NCBI GenBank assembly: GCA_030280995.1
Contig: JASXTE010000012.1
Location: 11,416,001-11,480,000, forward strand
Length of the DNA: 64,000 nucleotides
Reading direction: 5' to 3'
Source of the DNA: Hemileia vastatrix
Taxonomy: Eukaryota > Basidiomycota > Pucciniomycetes > Pucciniales > Zaghouaniaceae
Position numbers and translations under genes: made by a program. Under the pieces are notes generated by a model. It was not told where the DNA came from, did no database searches, and saw nothing but the letters and a program-made list of their open reading frames with translations. Positions 1 through 9,890 of this stretch are shown here, in pieces (position 1 is the stretch's first letter; each line of letters starts with the position of its first letter).

Positions 1-1
1 A

Positions 2-2344
2 GGCGTTTGCGTATATGTTAGAATGTTTATTAAGGACTTTTCTTCATTGGCAGCTCCATTGAGACGGTTAACAAGAAAGGATGCAGACTGGGAGTGGGAT
101 GAAGAGTGTGAGAAGGCGTTTGTGAAGTTGAAGGAGGTTGTAGGGAAGGATTTAGTCCTGCACAAGTTGGATTATGGAAAAGAAGCTGGCAGAATTTATT
201 TAGCAGTTGATTCAAGTCAGGTTGCAGCTGGGGCGGTTTTGTCTCAGATGGATAAAGCTGGTTACATCAGGCCAGTTAGGTATGAATCTGTAGTATTTAC
301 TGAGGTCAAATCAAGATATTCTCAACCAAAATTGGAATTATGTGGTGTGGCAAAAATACTGAAGAAACTTCAGCATCATTTGTGGGGGCAACATTTTGAG
401 TTGCAAGTGGATGCGAAATCGTTAATCCAGATGATTAATTCCCCAAGTTTACCAAACGCACCCATGACGAGATGGGTAGCTTTTATTCAACATTTTTCGT
501 TTGATTTAGTTCATAAGCCTGGCAAAACTTTTACTATGCCAGATGGTTTATCAAGGAGACCACCCACTGAAGAAGATTCAGACTCAGAAGAGTTCGATGA
601 AGATATACCTATTATCAAAGCCAGCACTAAAGGAGCTGAAGACTTTCCATACCTCCCCCATGAGGTTAAACTGGCAGGACTATTGTGTTTAGATTATGGT
701 AATAATGACCTCCACCAAGAGGATAAACTGGAAAATAGTTTTTATGTTAATAAAGGTGTTAGAAAAGGTGTAGATAAATTTGGTAGAAAGGAGGTAGAAG
801 AAGATGTGGTGTATGTAGAGGAAGATGGATTAGTAGCGTGGGATAGTAGTAAATTAAGGAATGGTGTATATGTTGGAGAATTAGAGAATTTAAATAAAAG
901 GGTGGATAAAGAGAAAGAGGTATTTTCAAATACGGTTTACAAAGGATCCAAAGGTTCAGAAGAAAAACGTCGACATAGCTCGATTAAAGATTTATTTAGG
1001 GGTCAACGATTATTGGCTCATTCATGTGCAGGTGATATTGGTGATAGAGAAGTCCCTATTGATGTTATATTAATCGATTTTCAAGATGAAGTCTGGGGTC
1101 AGACTGGTTTTTATTTTTTGTTAGTCAAATATTTGTTGACTTTAGAGAGGCCAGAAGATTGTGAAGACAATGAATGGGTGGCTATCAAGAGGAAGTCATC
1201 TACGTTTTACCTATCTGGTCGACGCTTAATGAGGAGAAGGTATCCAAATCCTCAAGTAGTTTTAACTCAAGAGAAGGGGCAAGAATTAGTTTTGAAATCA
1301 CTGCATGAAGATCTCGGGCATAGAGGCGTTGGAGAAACGTTTAGAAGAATTTCTGATCGATCTCGGTGGCCTTGCATGAAGATGGCTGTTAAACAGTGGG
1401 TTCAGTCATGCAAAGAATGTCAAAGACGAAGTTATTTAAGGCCAAAAGAACCTGGACGCGCAACCGGTGAATATACGCTCTTTGGGAGAGTTAGTTTAGA
1501 TGCCGTTCATATAAAAGAGGGACGGTATAAATATTTAATTGTGGCCAGAGATGATTTATCTGGTTGGGTAGAGGCAGCGCCTCTTATTAATTTAACTGCC
1601 AAAAATGTGGCAGAATTTTTTTTGAATAATTGGGTATATAGGTATGGGGTGATGAAGTTGGTGACGGTAGATGGAGGTCCTGAATTTGGGACAGAGTTTA
1701 AAGAGGCCGTATTGAAAGTTGGATCAAAGGTTAGGGTAGCAACCCCATATTATCCCGAAGCTGAAGGCATGGTTGAAAGAGGGCATCAAGTTATTAAGGA
1801 TGCTTTAGTTAAAATGTGTGGGACAAGCGCTGAAAAGTGGAGGCACTATTTACCTTTAGTTTTATTTGCTGATCAAATCACCGCCAAAAGGACGACCAGA
1901 TTTTCACCTTATGAACTTGTTTTTGGAAAGAAAGCAGTTTTACCGGTTGATTTAGTAGCTGAATCATATCTTGGAGTTGACTGGGACACGGTCAAAACTA
2001 CTGAAGAATTATTGTGTGCAAGAATGATGCAGCTAGAAAAGGCATATTTGTGGATGATGAACATCCGAAATCAATCAGTCAGATATTGGGATGAGCGGTT
2101 GGCACATCGATTAAGGAAACCTTTGAACCCAGGAGATATGGTCTTGTTGTATAATAGGAGTTTGGAAAGTCAGTGGGGAAAGATGTTTGCAGATAGGTGG
2201 AATGGACCGTATAAAATCAAGGAGCAAGTTTCCGGCGGTTCATATGTGCTAGAAGAGTTGGATGGAGTAGTATTGAAGAAGAGGGTAGCAGCCGATCAAG
2301 TGAAACGGTTCTATCCTAGAGGCACCAGGAGTGCCGAAGTCTAA
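2..2344 (+). CDS. Ty3 pol polyprotein, C-terminal part: RT end, RNase H, integrase (element 1)
   Basis: The frame is open from the window edge, so the start lies to the left; the first in-frame ATG is at 23 and residues are counted from it. The beginning (GVCVYVRMFIKDFS, partly before the ATG) is the end of a reverse transcriptase. RNase H follows with acidic residues D63, E105, D130 and D174. Residues about 180-420 are an acidic, low-conservation linker. The integrase has an H-x-H...C-x2-C zinc module (HEDLGHRG...SCKECQ, about 428-465). Its catalytic core carries LDAVHIKEG, VDGGPEF and, about 35 residues later, the Glu of MVERG. A basic C-terminal domain ends in KRFYPRGTR. There is no stop or frameshift over 2.3 kb, so this is the best preserved TE frame in the window. 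RNase H removes template RNA and integrase inserts the cDNA. The decayed paralogue is at 18017-20930. Confidence 0.93.
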   Translation, partial: GVCVYVRMFIKDFSSLAAPLRRLTRKDADWEWDEECEKAFVKLKEVVGKDLVLHKLDYGKEAGRIYLAVDSSQVAAGAVLSQMDKAGYIRPVRYESVVFTEVKSRYSQPKLELCGVAKILKKLQHHLWGQHFELQVDAKSLIQMINSPSLPNAPMTRWVAFIQHFSFDLVHKPGKTFTMPDGLSRRPPTEEDSDSEEFDEDIPIIKASTKGAEDFPYLPHEVKLAGLLCLDYGNNDLHQEDKLENSFYVNKGVRKGVDKFGRKEVEEDVVYVEEDGLVAWDSSKLRNGVYVGELENLNKRVDKEKEVFSNTVYKGSKGSEEKRRHSSIKDLFRGQRLLAHSCAGDIGDREVPIDVILIDFQDEVWGQTGFYFLLVKYLLTLERPEDCEDNEWVAIKRKSSTFYLSGRRLMRRRYPNPQVVLTQEKGQELVLKSLHEDLGHRGVGETFRRISDRSRWPCMKMAVKQWVQSCKECQRRSYLRPKEPGRATGEYTLFGRVSLDAVHIKEGRYKYLIVARDDLSGWVEAAPLINLTAKNVAEFFLNNWVYRYGVMKLVTVDGGPEFGTEFKEAVLKVGSKVRVATPYYPEAEGMVERGHQVIKDALVKMCGTSAEKWRHYLPLVLFADQITAKRTTRFSPYELVFGKKAVLPVDLVAESYLGVDWDTVKTTEELLCARMMQLEKAYLWMMNIRNQSVRYWDERLAHRLRKPLNPGDMVLLYNRSLESQWGKMFADRWNGPYKIKEQVSGGSYVLEELDGVVLKKRVAADQVKRFYPRGTRSAEV
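652..731 (+). repeat. Two in-frame copies of the mini-hairpin motif inside pol
   Basis: At 652-674 the sequence is CCTC-CCCCAT-GAGG followed by TTAAACTGG; at 709-731 it is CCTC-CACCAA-GAGG followed by ATAAACTGG. Both lie in the linker between RNase H and integrase and are translated as LPHEVKLAG and LHQEDKLE. The same motif recurs outside the coding region from 2345 onward. Element 2 has three copies at the equivalent place (19068-19195). Confidence 0.8.
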
Positions 2345-2467
2345 CTCCAAAATGAGGATAAACTACAATTTTAATGACATTTATCAAATTTTATGGATTC
2401 CTCCGCAATGAGGATAAACTATGATATCGACAAAATTTTATGACGACCTCCGCAACGAGGATAAACT
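2345..2467 (+). repeat. Three mini-hairpin motifs directly after the pol stop
   Basis: Copies at 2345-2364 (CTC/GAG), 2400-2420 (CCTC-CGCAAT-GAGG) and 2447-2467 (CCTC-CGCAAC-GAGG), each followed by ATAAACTA. Element 2 has the matching copies at 20896 and 20941. Stem and tail are kept while loop bases vary. Confidence 0.75.
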
Positions 2468-2691
2468 ATCTTCTTTTTTTTATCAAAATAATTTACAATC
2501 GTTACACTGTATATGGTCAACAAAACTATGATGAAACTTAACAAAATTCAAGAAGACCTTCTTTGAAATTTTCAAAAACTTAAAATTCTTAAAATATGGG
2601 TGAAGATAGTGTTGGGAAATTTTTTTTTTAAAATTTATTGGAAGAAGTGTTCACCGGGGAACCTTCTTAATTTAATATTGGCAAGTGTGGG

Positions 2692-2728
2692 GGTAATTGA
2701 TGGGCTGGCTGCTCTATACACAATTACC
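2692..2728. repeat. Hairpin GGTAATTG...CAATTACC, conserved in element 2
   Basis: Eight-base perfect arms (2692-2699 and 2721-2728) enclose GATGGGCTGG-like sequence. The counterpart at 21101-21136 has arms GTAATTG/CAATTAC. It stands just downstream of a G-rich run. Confidence 0.7.
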
Positions 2729-2947
2729 CCATAATGTTCGTTTCCAAAATTTTCCCTGTTTCCAGTTGAATCCTGGCTTTGTCTTTTAATGATAGGAAGT
2801 CCACTAAGACTATAAACTGGAACAAATCAAGAGACGCCGCTCTCAACGCCGGATTCAAGATTCTTTTTATTTTATTTTGTTTTTGATTTTTTTTATGATA
2901 GATTGTGATTTCTTTTCTTTAATATATATTATGAATTATTGTAAAGG

Positions 2948-3104
2948 TGATACTCACTGGTGGTCTCTAATCATTTTAATAAATTGGAGGGAGCCCACCC
3001 AGTGATCATCATTATAAAAATTATCTTCTAAAAACTTTCATTTATTTTCTTTTCTTTTCAATTTCTCAAATTGTGTAACCACATCAAGTTGCACTTGGAT
3101 GTGG
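2948..3104. repeat. Two larger hairpins conserved between elements 1 and 2
   Basis: The first (2948-3008) pairs TGATnCTCACTGG...CTCTAAT with ATTGGAGGGAGC...CAGTGATCA, with small bulges; its relative is 21364-21423. The second (3079-3104) pairs CCACATCAAG with CTTGGATGTGG and has one bulged base; its relative is 21503-21528. The sequences between and around these hairpins are much less conserved than the arms. Confidence 0.65.
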
Positions 3105-3557
3105 GTATGATGTTGAGGGTATGGCTCATCAAATGGCCGGGGGGCATCTTTTAAAATTTTATTTTAAAAATTTTTATTACTTTTTTTATCTTTCTTTTCA
3201 CATTTGTTTATCTTTCTTTAAAATTAAATTTTAAATTTTATTTCAAAACTATCTTTTCTAAAATCTTTTATTTTAAATCACAAAAAAATAAAAAATAAAA
3301 AAATATAATAAAAAAATAAAAAAAAATAAAAAATAAAATTAAATTAAAATTAAAATTAAAAATAAATAAATAAAAATAAAAAAATAAAAAAATCAAAAAA
3401 AAAAAAAAAAATCAATTAATTAAATCAAAATTATTATTATAATTCTTAGTTTTATTTTACAGTCTTCATTCTTTTTAGTTTTATTCATTTAGTTTAGACA
3501 GGAAACAGGGTCTAGGGGAACTCAATACCAATGGGATTTTACTTCAAGATATCTGTT

Positions 3558-3867
3558 AGTCCTCCAAGACTTTAAACTGGCTACTGTTCAAGACTTTCCT
3601 TAAGGGTTTTATACAAATTATGGAGCTGTTAGTCCTCCAAGACTTTAAACTGGCTACTGTTCAAGACATTCTTTAAGGTTCTTTTATACGTATTTTGGAT
3701 CTGTTAGTCCTCCAAGACTTTAAACTGGCTACTGTTCAAGACTTTCCTTAAGGTTTTATACGAATTTTGGAGCTGTTAGTCCTCCAAGACTTTAAACTGG
3801 CTAATTTTCAAGACTCTCATTAAAAATTTTATATTGGAGCTGTTAGTCCTTCAAGACTTTAAACTGA
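3558..3867 (+). repeat. Tandem array of about 73-bp units, each with an AGTC/GACT mini-hairpin
   Basis: Motif copies start at 3558, 3631, 3706, 3778 and 3845, so the period is 67-75 bp. Each has AGTC-CTCCAA-GACT (the last has loop CTTCAA) and TTAAACTG(G). The spacer carries a repeated CTACTGTTCAAGAC...CCTTAAGG segment. The last unit is shorter and more diverged. Confidence 0.85.
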
Positions 3868-3939
3868 ATTTCAAGGATGATTAAGATTTTATGGATATTT
3901 TCGGAGACGGATTTTTTTTAATATATAAATCAAATGTTA

Positions 3940-4408
3940 GGTCCACCAAGACCCTAAACTGGACTATTATCAAGCCGTTGGGTCCACCATGACCTTAAAC
4001 TGGATTTCTTATCGATTAAATGTTTGGTCCACCATGACTTTAAACTGGTAGTTCATTCATTGTTTAGTCCACTATGACTTTAAACTGGAAAATTAATATC
4101 TGCAGGATAATTCAAAATTCATTGGACCACTATGGCCTTATACTGGATTACTTGTCAATCAAATGGTTGGTCCACTATGACATTAAACTGGATTATCAAA
4201 TTTATTCAATCTTTGGTCAAGCCTAGGCCTTACTTAGAAATTTATCAAGTTATTTATGCACCTAAACGATCTTTGGTCCACCAAGACCATAAACTGGCAA
4301 TCGATTATATGTTTGGTCTACCAAGACTTTAAATTGGAATGTCAATCTTGTTTGGATAACTCAATTCAATCTTTTAATTTATCACTGTCCACTATGACTC
4401 TAAACTGG
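3940..4408 (+). repeat. Irregular array of mini-hairpins with GGTC/GACC and AGTC/GACT stems
   Basis: Copies at 3940 (GGTC-CACCAA-GACC), 3981 (GGTC-CACCAT-GACC), 4026, 4066 (AGTC-CACTAT-GACT), 4169, 4275 (GGTC-CACCAA-GACC), 4315 and 4386, plus degenerate ones near 4124 and 4215. Nearly all end in nTAAACTGG. Compared with the upstream array the stem has changed on both arms. Short ORFs through here are by-products of the repeat. Confidence 0.8.
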
Positions 4409-5066
4409 TTATTCAATTATTTCTGGAATTGGGTGCTGATAAGCTTTAGGAGGTTAAAATTTTAGGTGGTGATGATGCCAAGGAAAGCATAATGGTTAAT
4501 TAGGTGAAATTTGTGGCGCTTTAACATGGTCTAAAGTTAATATTATTATTGGAAGCCTGGCAAAAGTATTTTATGGGTTTGCTGTATAGCAAAGTTTGAA
4601 AATTGTGATGAAGGAATCAGAAGTTAGGATGGTAGTTGGATTTTAGGGAATGATTTTTTTTAGTGCCTCATAGTTAGGCCATTTTTTTTTGGTGTGAAGC
4701 TTGGAGGACCTTATGGCGAGATTGGAATCATAGAATTTGGCTCAGTGGGGGGCCCTATGAGGTTGGAATCAGGAGTATTCGGCTCATAGGAAGATCCACT
4801 CTCTCAATGCTGTGACAAGAAGGAAGACTGGTTAATGGGAGTCTGAAGGGATTCAAACCTTGCTCTCGTAGTGGAATCATCACAAGATTTATTTTATTTT
4901 ATTTTATGTTATATCAAGCCAGAGAAGAAGAAACAACGTTTTTATTATAAAGAATTAAAAGAAGACCAGCTAAAACAAATTTATCAAATTATTTTATTAG
5001 AAAAGATAATTCTTTTGGAATTGCTCAACCACTTATGCAAAGTTTTAAGAATGGGGACATTCTCGA

Positions 5067-6180
5067 TTGGAGGGAGGATGTGGTAGCCTAAAGTTTAGTA
5101 TGGCACCTAAGTACGTAAATGGAGTTATTACGGCGTGCAAGATTGGCGTTAATTTTTTTATAAAAGGGTTTTATTTAATTTATTTGAGTTTTAAATATGA
5201 AGAAATTGGTCAAGAGCAAATGCCTACGCGAAAACGATTTATTTTACAGAGAAAACTTATTTTTACGGTCTGAAGAGTTTATAAGTATTAAGTCGAGTCA
5301 CTCAAGAACCTTGGGAAATTTTCCCAGAATTTTTACTATTTTTCTTATATTTTTAAATGAATTTTAAAGTTTTATAGAAATATTTACGTTTTCAGAAATT
5401 ACTTAACTTCGATGAATTTTCACGGGGTAATTAGAGCTGCGCAGACTACAAAAAGTAGTTTGGTATGTAAAGGGAAAGTAGCTCTATTATGTGTAATTTT
5501 TCTTGATTTTTTATTATAGTTTTAAGGTTCTAATTGAGTCCGGAAGTCCGGACGGACTCCGTTTTGACTCCGTACGGACTCCGCTTCGGCTCCAGATTGA
5601 CTCTGGGAGAGCTCTGGAGGGGAAAACTTAGGCACATGACTAGGAATACTTAAGCGCTTCTCAAGCTCGAAATTGAGAGGGGGGACACATCATACAGCTG
5701 AATCTTTAACCACCACAGTCTCATTTTTTATTACTCAACAAATTAAATAAATTGTAATACCCTTATAACTTTATATTTTATATAACATTTTAGAAATACT
5801 ACTCAACAATTTAAATCACACTTCATACAGGGTATCTTTAGAAAGGTCTTCATCACTGGGACTCAATTATTGCTGTCTCATAAAAATTCAAATTATTATA
5901 AAAACATAAAAGTCAATCTTTTCAGATCTTTCACTGGTACACCTTAATTGTTGTTATCAGTATTTCTTTTCTCAACAACCACTTTCATTAAATCTCAATA
6001 AGCGTTAATTATTTTAGAGTTTCATTATTTTTATCAATCAGATCCAAGTAGACTGGTTAGCTTAGTGATTTAGAATTCCCATTTTGTTATTTTATTGGAA
6101 GGACGGGGTTTTCAGCTAAATCCACATATCTCCTCCTGATTCTGCTTACAGCAAGGCGACTGTAAGAGTTTACCTTACCA
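5067..6180 (+). mobile_element. 3' LTR of element 1 with polypurine tract
   Basis: A purine tract (TTGGAGGGAGGA, 5067-5078) is followed by TGTGGTAGCCTAAAGTTTAG at 5079. Element 2 has the same junction at 24734. The LTR tail has TCTGCTTACAGCAAGGCGACTG, matching 25815-25834, and the LTR ends at about 6180. Length is about 1.1 kb, the same as the copy at 24734-25850. The segment 5520-5630 has repeated GGACTCCG/GGCTCC-type words. Exact right edge uncertain by a few bases. Confidence 0.75.
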
Positions 6181-6786
6181 TAACGCACCAAATACCCCAG
6201 GAAATCATTTAAATAAATTAAAAAGGTTGGATATACACCCTGGTACTAAATCCCTTATTCATATGCAACAATTGTGTAGAAAGCATGCAGAAGAATGAAT
6301 CCAAAAAGCATTTGAATATGAAAAGAAAGGTGGGACAAATCTCATAAAGAATTTGAATTCAAAAAGGGAGATGAAGTCCTAATATCAACACTACATTTTA
6401 ACTTACAAGGTAATGTTAAACTAAAGGATCCCTTTGTAGGACCTTTTGTAGTAAGTAAAATGGTTGGTAATAATGCGGTGGAAGTCATATTATATGCTCC
6501 ATATGATAGGAAACATCCAGTTTTCCTTATCTCATTATTGAAACCTTACCATGCAAATAATCCTGACTTGTTTCCAAAAAGAAGGGGAAGGCCTAAAAAG
6601 CAACCTGAAGAAATTGTGGAAAAAGCAGAGACTGAAAAAATACTCAAGAAAAGAATCCTTACTAAAGAGAAAGGAACAGAGTATTTACTAAGATTTAAAG
6701 GGAAATCAAATGAATTTGATAAATGGATACCTGAAAAAGAAATTTCTAATTTTTCCACCCTTCTTAAAAAATTTAAACAGAAATAA
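6181..6786 (+). pseudogene. Ty3 integrase C-terminus with chromodomain
   Basis: Directly right of the LTR is the end of a different Ty3 integrase, with a stop and frameshift near 6295-6370 and then an open frame to 6786. Motifs are GDEVLIST, LKDPFVGPFVV and HPVFLISLLKPY, a basic RGRPKK stretch, and a chromodomain-like end (EKILKKRILT...EYLLRFKGKSNEFDKW). Chromodomains steer such elements to marked chromatin. The upstream part of this pol is missing because element 1 sits there. Confidence 0.85.
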
Positions 6787-6964
6787 ATTTCTGTTCATCC
6801 AGCTGAGGGGTTAAAAATCAGTACTCATAATATTTTATTATGTTTTATTTCTTTCAAGTATAATCTTTAATGCTACAGAATTAATCTGAATACCTGAAAA
6901 TTACAAATAAATAAATAAAATTTATAACTTATCATTTTTATTATTATTTTTTTGGGTGGGCAAG

Positions 6965-8463
6965 TGTCAGCCTGTATATACCCAGGACTGAGTAAAAAGT
7001 GCTTATAAGTTATGTTAAATACATGAACTATACATGGGAACAATAAATGAGAGTACACAAACAGTATACATAAGTAAAATTATGATAATACACAAAGAAT
7101 GCCATTATAACACCTTATATACACGCATATATCCACCTTTTATAGGTCTTATGTACTTAATATTAAGTAGGAATATGTTAGGGTAATCTGAAGAACCTTA
7201 AGTATAAGGCTACATAATTTTTAAGTACACTTAAAGCTGTTATATTCATTTTTTTACACAAAAAACAAGAAATGCGCTTTATTTCACTTAAAAGTTGACT
7301 ATATGTGCTATAAAATTGAGAATATCAAAATTGCGCTTTGACAGATAAATTGGGCTCATTTAGGACTATTGATTTGGATATTTAAATGCATAAAAATAAC
7401 ACTTTTCAAATTTGGTGTTTTTTATACCAGAAATGGCTTCTGTGTACTGGCCACATACTGCCTGCTTTTTTCCCATGTGAATAGCTTCATTTTTAGCAAA
7501 GTTAGCTTTTTCACACTATAATTACCCCACATGCTACGCCCACTGTGGGGAAACACACTAAAATAGGCAACAGGCGCTTATTTAGTGTCCTAGCTTAATT
7601 AATAGTGCATTGACCTTGTTTATATGCACTAATTTCATTAATAACCTCACTCTTGGCATCTTATTTCATCACCATGCTTAAATTCGCCTAATTTTAGTCA
7701 AGGATTTACCCGTGCAAGCGCCTGCCAAGGACTGCATGTAGTTACCCCACATCTGACGCTCTTTTTTAAGTTTTTGGGTGGTTTCTCAGTCAATATTGGT
7801 TATTTTTGGATGGGAATTTCATGTAGTATAATGTCAGGATTAGCTCCTCCATTTCAACAGTAGATTCCCCTTATTATTAAGCTATTATTAACCTTAAAAA
7901 GTCTCCTTTAGTCTTTTATATTATTGTTTTATATGCATATACTCACTTTTGTCTTTTTCATTAATTTTGATGGATTTCCCTTATTATTAATAGGATTTTG
8001 GCGGTTTTTACTTGTCTAATTATGTCATGGGTCGCTAGGGATGTTGATGAGCAGGTCTATTAGTTGTTTGAGGCGTCATTAACTGTGTATTGGATGGTAC
8101 ATCAAGGGATTTATTGGGAAACTCAGTGTGTATAAAAGGAGGAGGTTTTTAGGTCTTGTTTCTACATTCTTTATCACTTCAATTTAACGAATATAACCAA
8201 AAAAATTACAATACAACTCAATTAGTACTTTTATGAGACTTTGGAATAGTATCTGAATTTATTAAATCTATTTTTCTACCAACTAAAAAGATTGTAAGCC
8301 ACATATAAGAATAGTGAGAATTATATTACTGAAACCTTTATTCTGAATTATATTTTACTATTTGTTGGATTTATACTACAGTATTCATATAGGACCATTT
8401 AAATCTTCTAGACAAGGACTTTTCAAGCTAGTTCACGTCCATTTAGTTTATCTTGTCCTGACA
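6965..8463 (+). mobile_element. LTR (family R) between a pol end and a gag start
   Basis: Begins TGTCAGCCTGTATATACCCA, preceded by GGGTGGGCAAG, and ends CTTGTCCTGACA. The start closely resembles 55507 and, in reverse, 17982. A TATA-like TATAAAAGG stands at 8131. A hairpin CCCCACA...TGTGGGG lies near 7535-7555. The left neighbour is an integrase end and the right neighbour a gag start, so this one LTR seems to serve both a 3' and a 5' role. Confidence 0.75.
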
Positions 8464-8469
8464 TTAAAC

Positions 8470-9890
8470 CTCTTATTGAAGAGAATTATTCATTGAAAAT
8501 TGAAATCAAGTCTCTAAACAATGAGTTGAAAAAGTTGAAAAATGATTTCCAAGCTCTGAGTACCAAATACACAGTTTTTGAGGACAGAATTTTTTTATTC
8601 CTTGCAAAAATAAATGACCAGATGTTTGAAATTCCAAGGATAAGAAGTCATTTATCTGATCTACAGGACAAATTCTCAACCTTAACTGTCAAAAATTACG
8701 GTGTAGATGAAAATGCTCCCAATAAGCTGCATAAGAATAAATGAAAGAGGCCTGAACAAAGCAGCTCTTTTCTTCTCCATATTTCAGCAATTAAACAAAT
8801 TGACAATGAGTCTGTAAAATCTTTTGCTTCAAGCAACAAATATTTTAATGGTCATGAACCAGCTGTTTCTGTAAATAATGAAATTTCTGAACACCTGGCT
8901 AAACTTCAAGAATTATTAATGTTAAATAATTCTAATCAAAAGATGGACCATCCCAGTAGCAAAAAAAATCTGCCCAAACTTGATCAGTATCCCACTTTTG
9001 ATGGTGACTCTTCATCTGACTGGAAACACTTTGTTCAGAGAATTGATAATCTGGAAAACTCTTATAAATTTCTAGATGAAGAAATTTTCTCTTAATAAAT
9101 TTCTTTATTTTCCAATGTAGCTTTAATGTGGTATGAATCTGTCTTATTAGACAATCAACATTATACTTGGAAAGAGTGGAAAACATTAATTGAAAATCAA
9201 TTTGGTGGTTCCAAATTCAGACTTGCCCAGCAGAGATTATATGAGACTGCTAAATATGAGTCCTCCTCTCCTGAAAAACATATTTTTTCCTTATGAAAAT
9301 TACAAAAATTCTTAGAGTTATGGATCCTAAAATGGATTATGATATTTGGACAGATAAAATTCTCTATAAACTGCCCAATTCTCTGAGAGATTTGATTGTG
9401 GAAAGGACTGAGCATGTAAGAGAGAATTATTCCTTTATTAATATATGTAGTGAAGTTCTACTAGATCATGGATATGAACCAAGGAATTATCCTTTAAAAT
9501 ATTATCATGACCAACAAAAGCCTTCCACAAAACTTCCTGACAAAGCTGGTAGACCTTCTTCCCCAGTTGCACCAAATAAATATGAAACTACACTTGTTTT
9601 AAATGTAACAACCCATGGCAGAAAGGAAATATTTGTGACAAGAAAATTCATCTTGTTAAAAAACTGAGGAATCTGAAAATACTCAAGCTGATCTTGATGA
9701 TTCCTCAAGTGACTGTAATAGCAATATATCTTATGACCATGATTCTTCTCAAGAAGTTCTAGTTTTAAAAAAGGATATCCAATATTCAGATAATTGGTCT
9801 GAAAATGGTGATATTGACTCATATTCTGTAGAGAATGCTGAAGAAATTAGAGATATTACTGACAGTTCCATTTGAATATCACCTTTGAGG
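8470..9890 (+). pseudogene. Ty3 gag remnant (element 3)
   Basis: Follows the LTR end by a few bases. An open stretch from 8493 has a coiled-coil-like start (EIKSLNNELKKLKNDF). After a stop the capsid-like part reads KLDQYPTFDGDSSSDWKHFV, then WKEWKTLIENQFGG and, after another stop, LRVMDPKMDYDIW and LPNSLRDLI. A zinc-knuckle start CFKCN is still visible near 9585 in another frame. At least three stops or frameshifts make it non-functional. Confidence 0.8.

Larger units (their letters stand above)
2345..5078 (+). other. Long structured non-coding region between pol and the 3' LTR of element 1
   Basis: No long ORF occurs here, but the region is not featureless. It has mini-hairpin motifs near the pol stop, three larger hairpins (2692-2728, 2948-3008, 3079-3104), an A/T homopolymer-rich block (about 3170-3440), a dense mini-hairpin array (3558-4408), and a conserved stretch at about 4690-4880. 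The same order is found in element 2 at 20932-24733, which has two extra antisense-ORF blocks. That both copies keep order and hairpins suggests the region belongs to the element and is not flanking host DNA. It ends in a purine tract just before the LTR. Confidence 0.7.

Noticed and set aside
2692..2728. LTR start at the GGTAATTG hairpin after the G-rich run
   Set aside because: A better boundary exists at 5079 and 24734, where a purine tract precedes TGTGG in both copies and the distance to the LTR end is 1.1 kb; the 5' LTR tail supports that LTR family.
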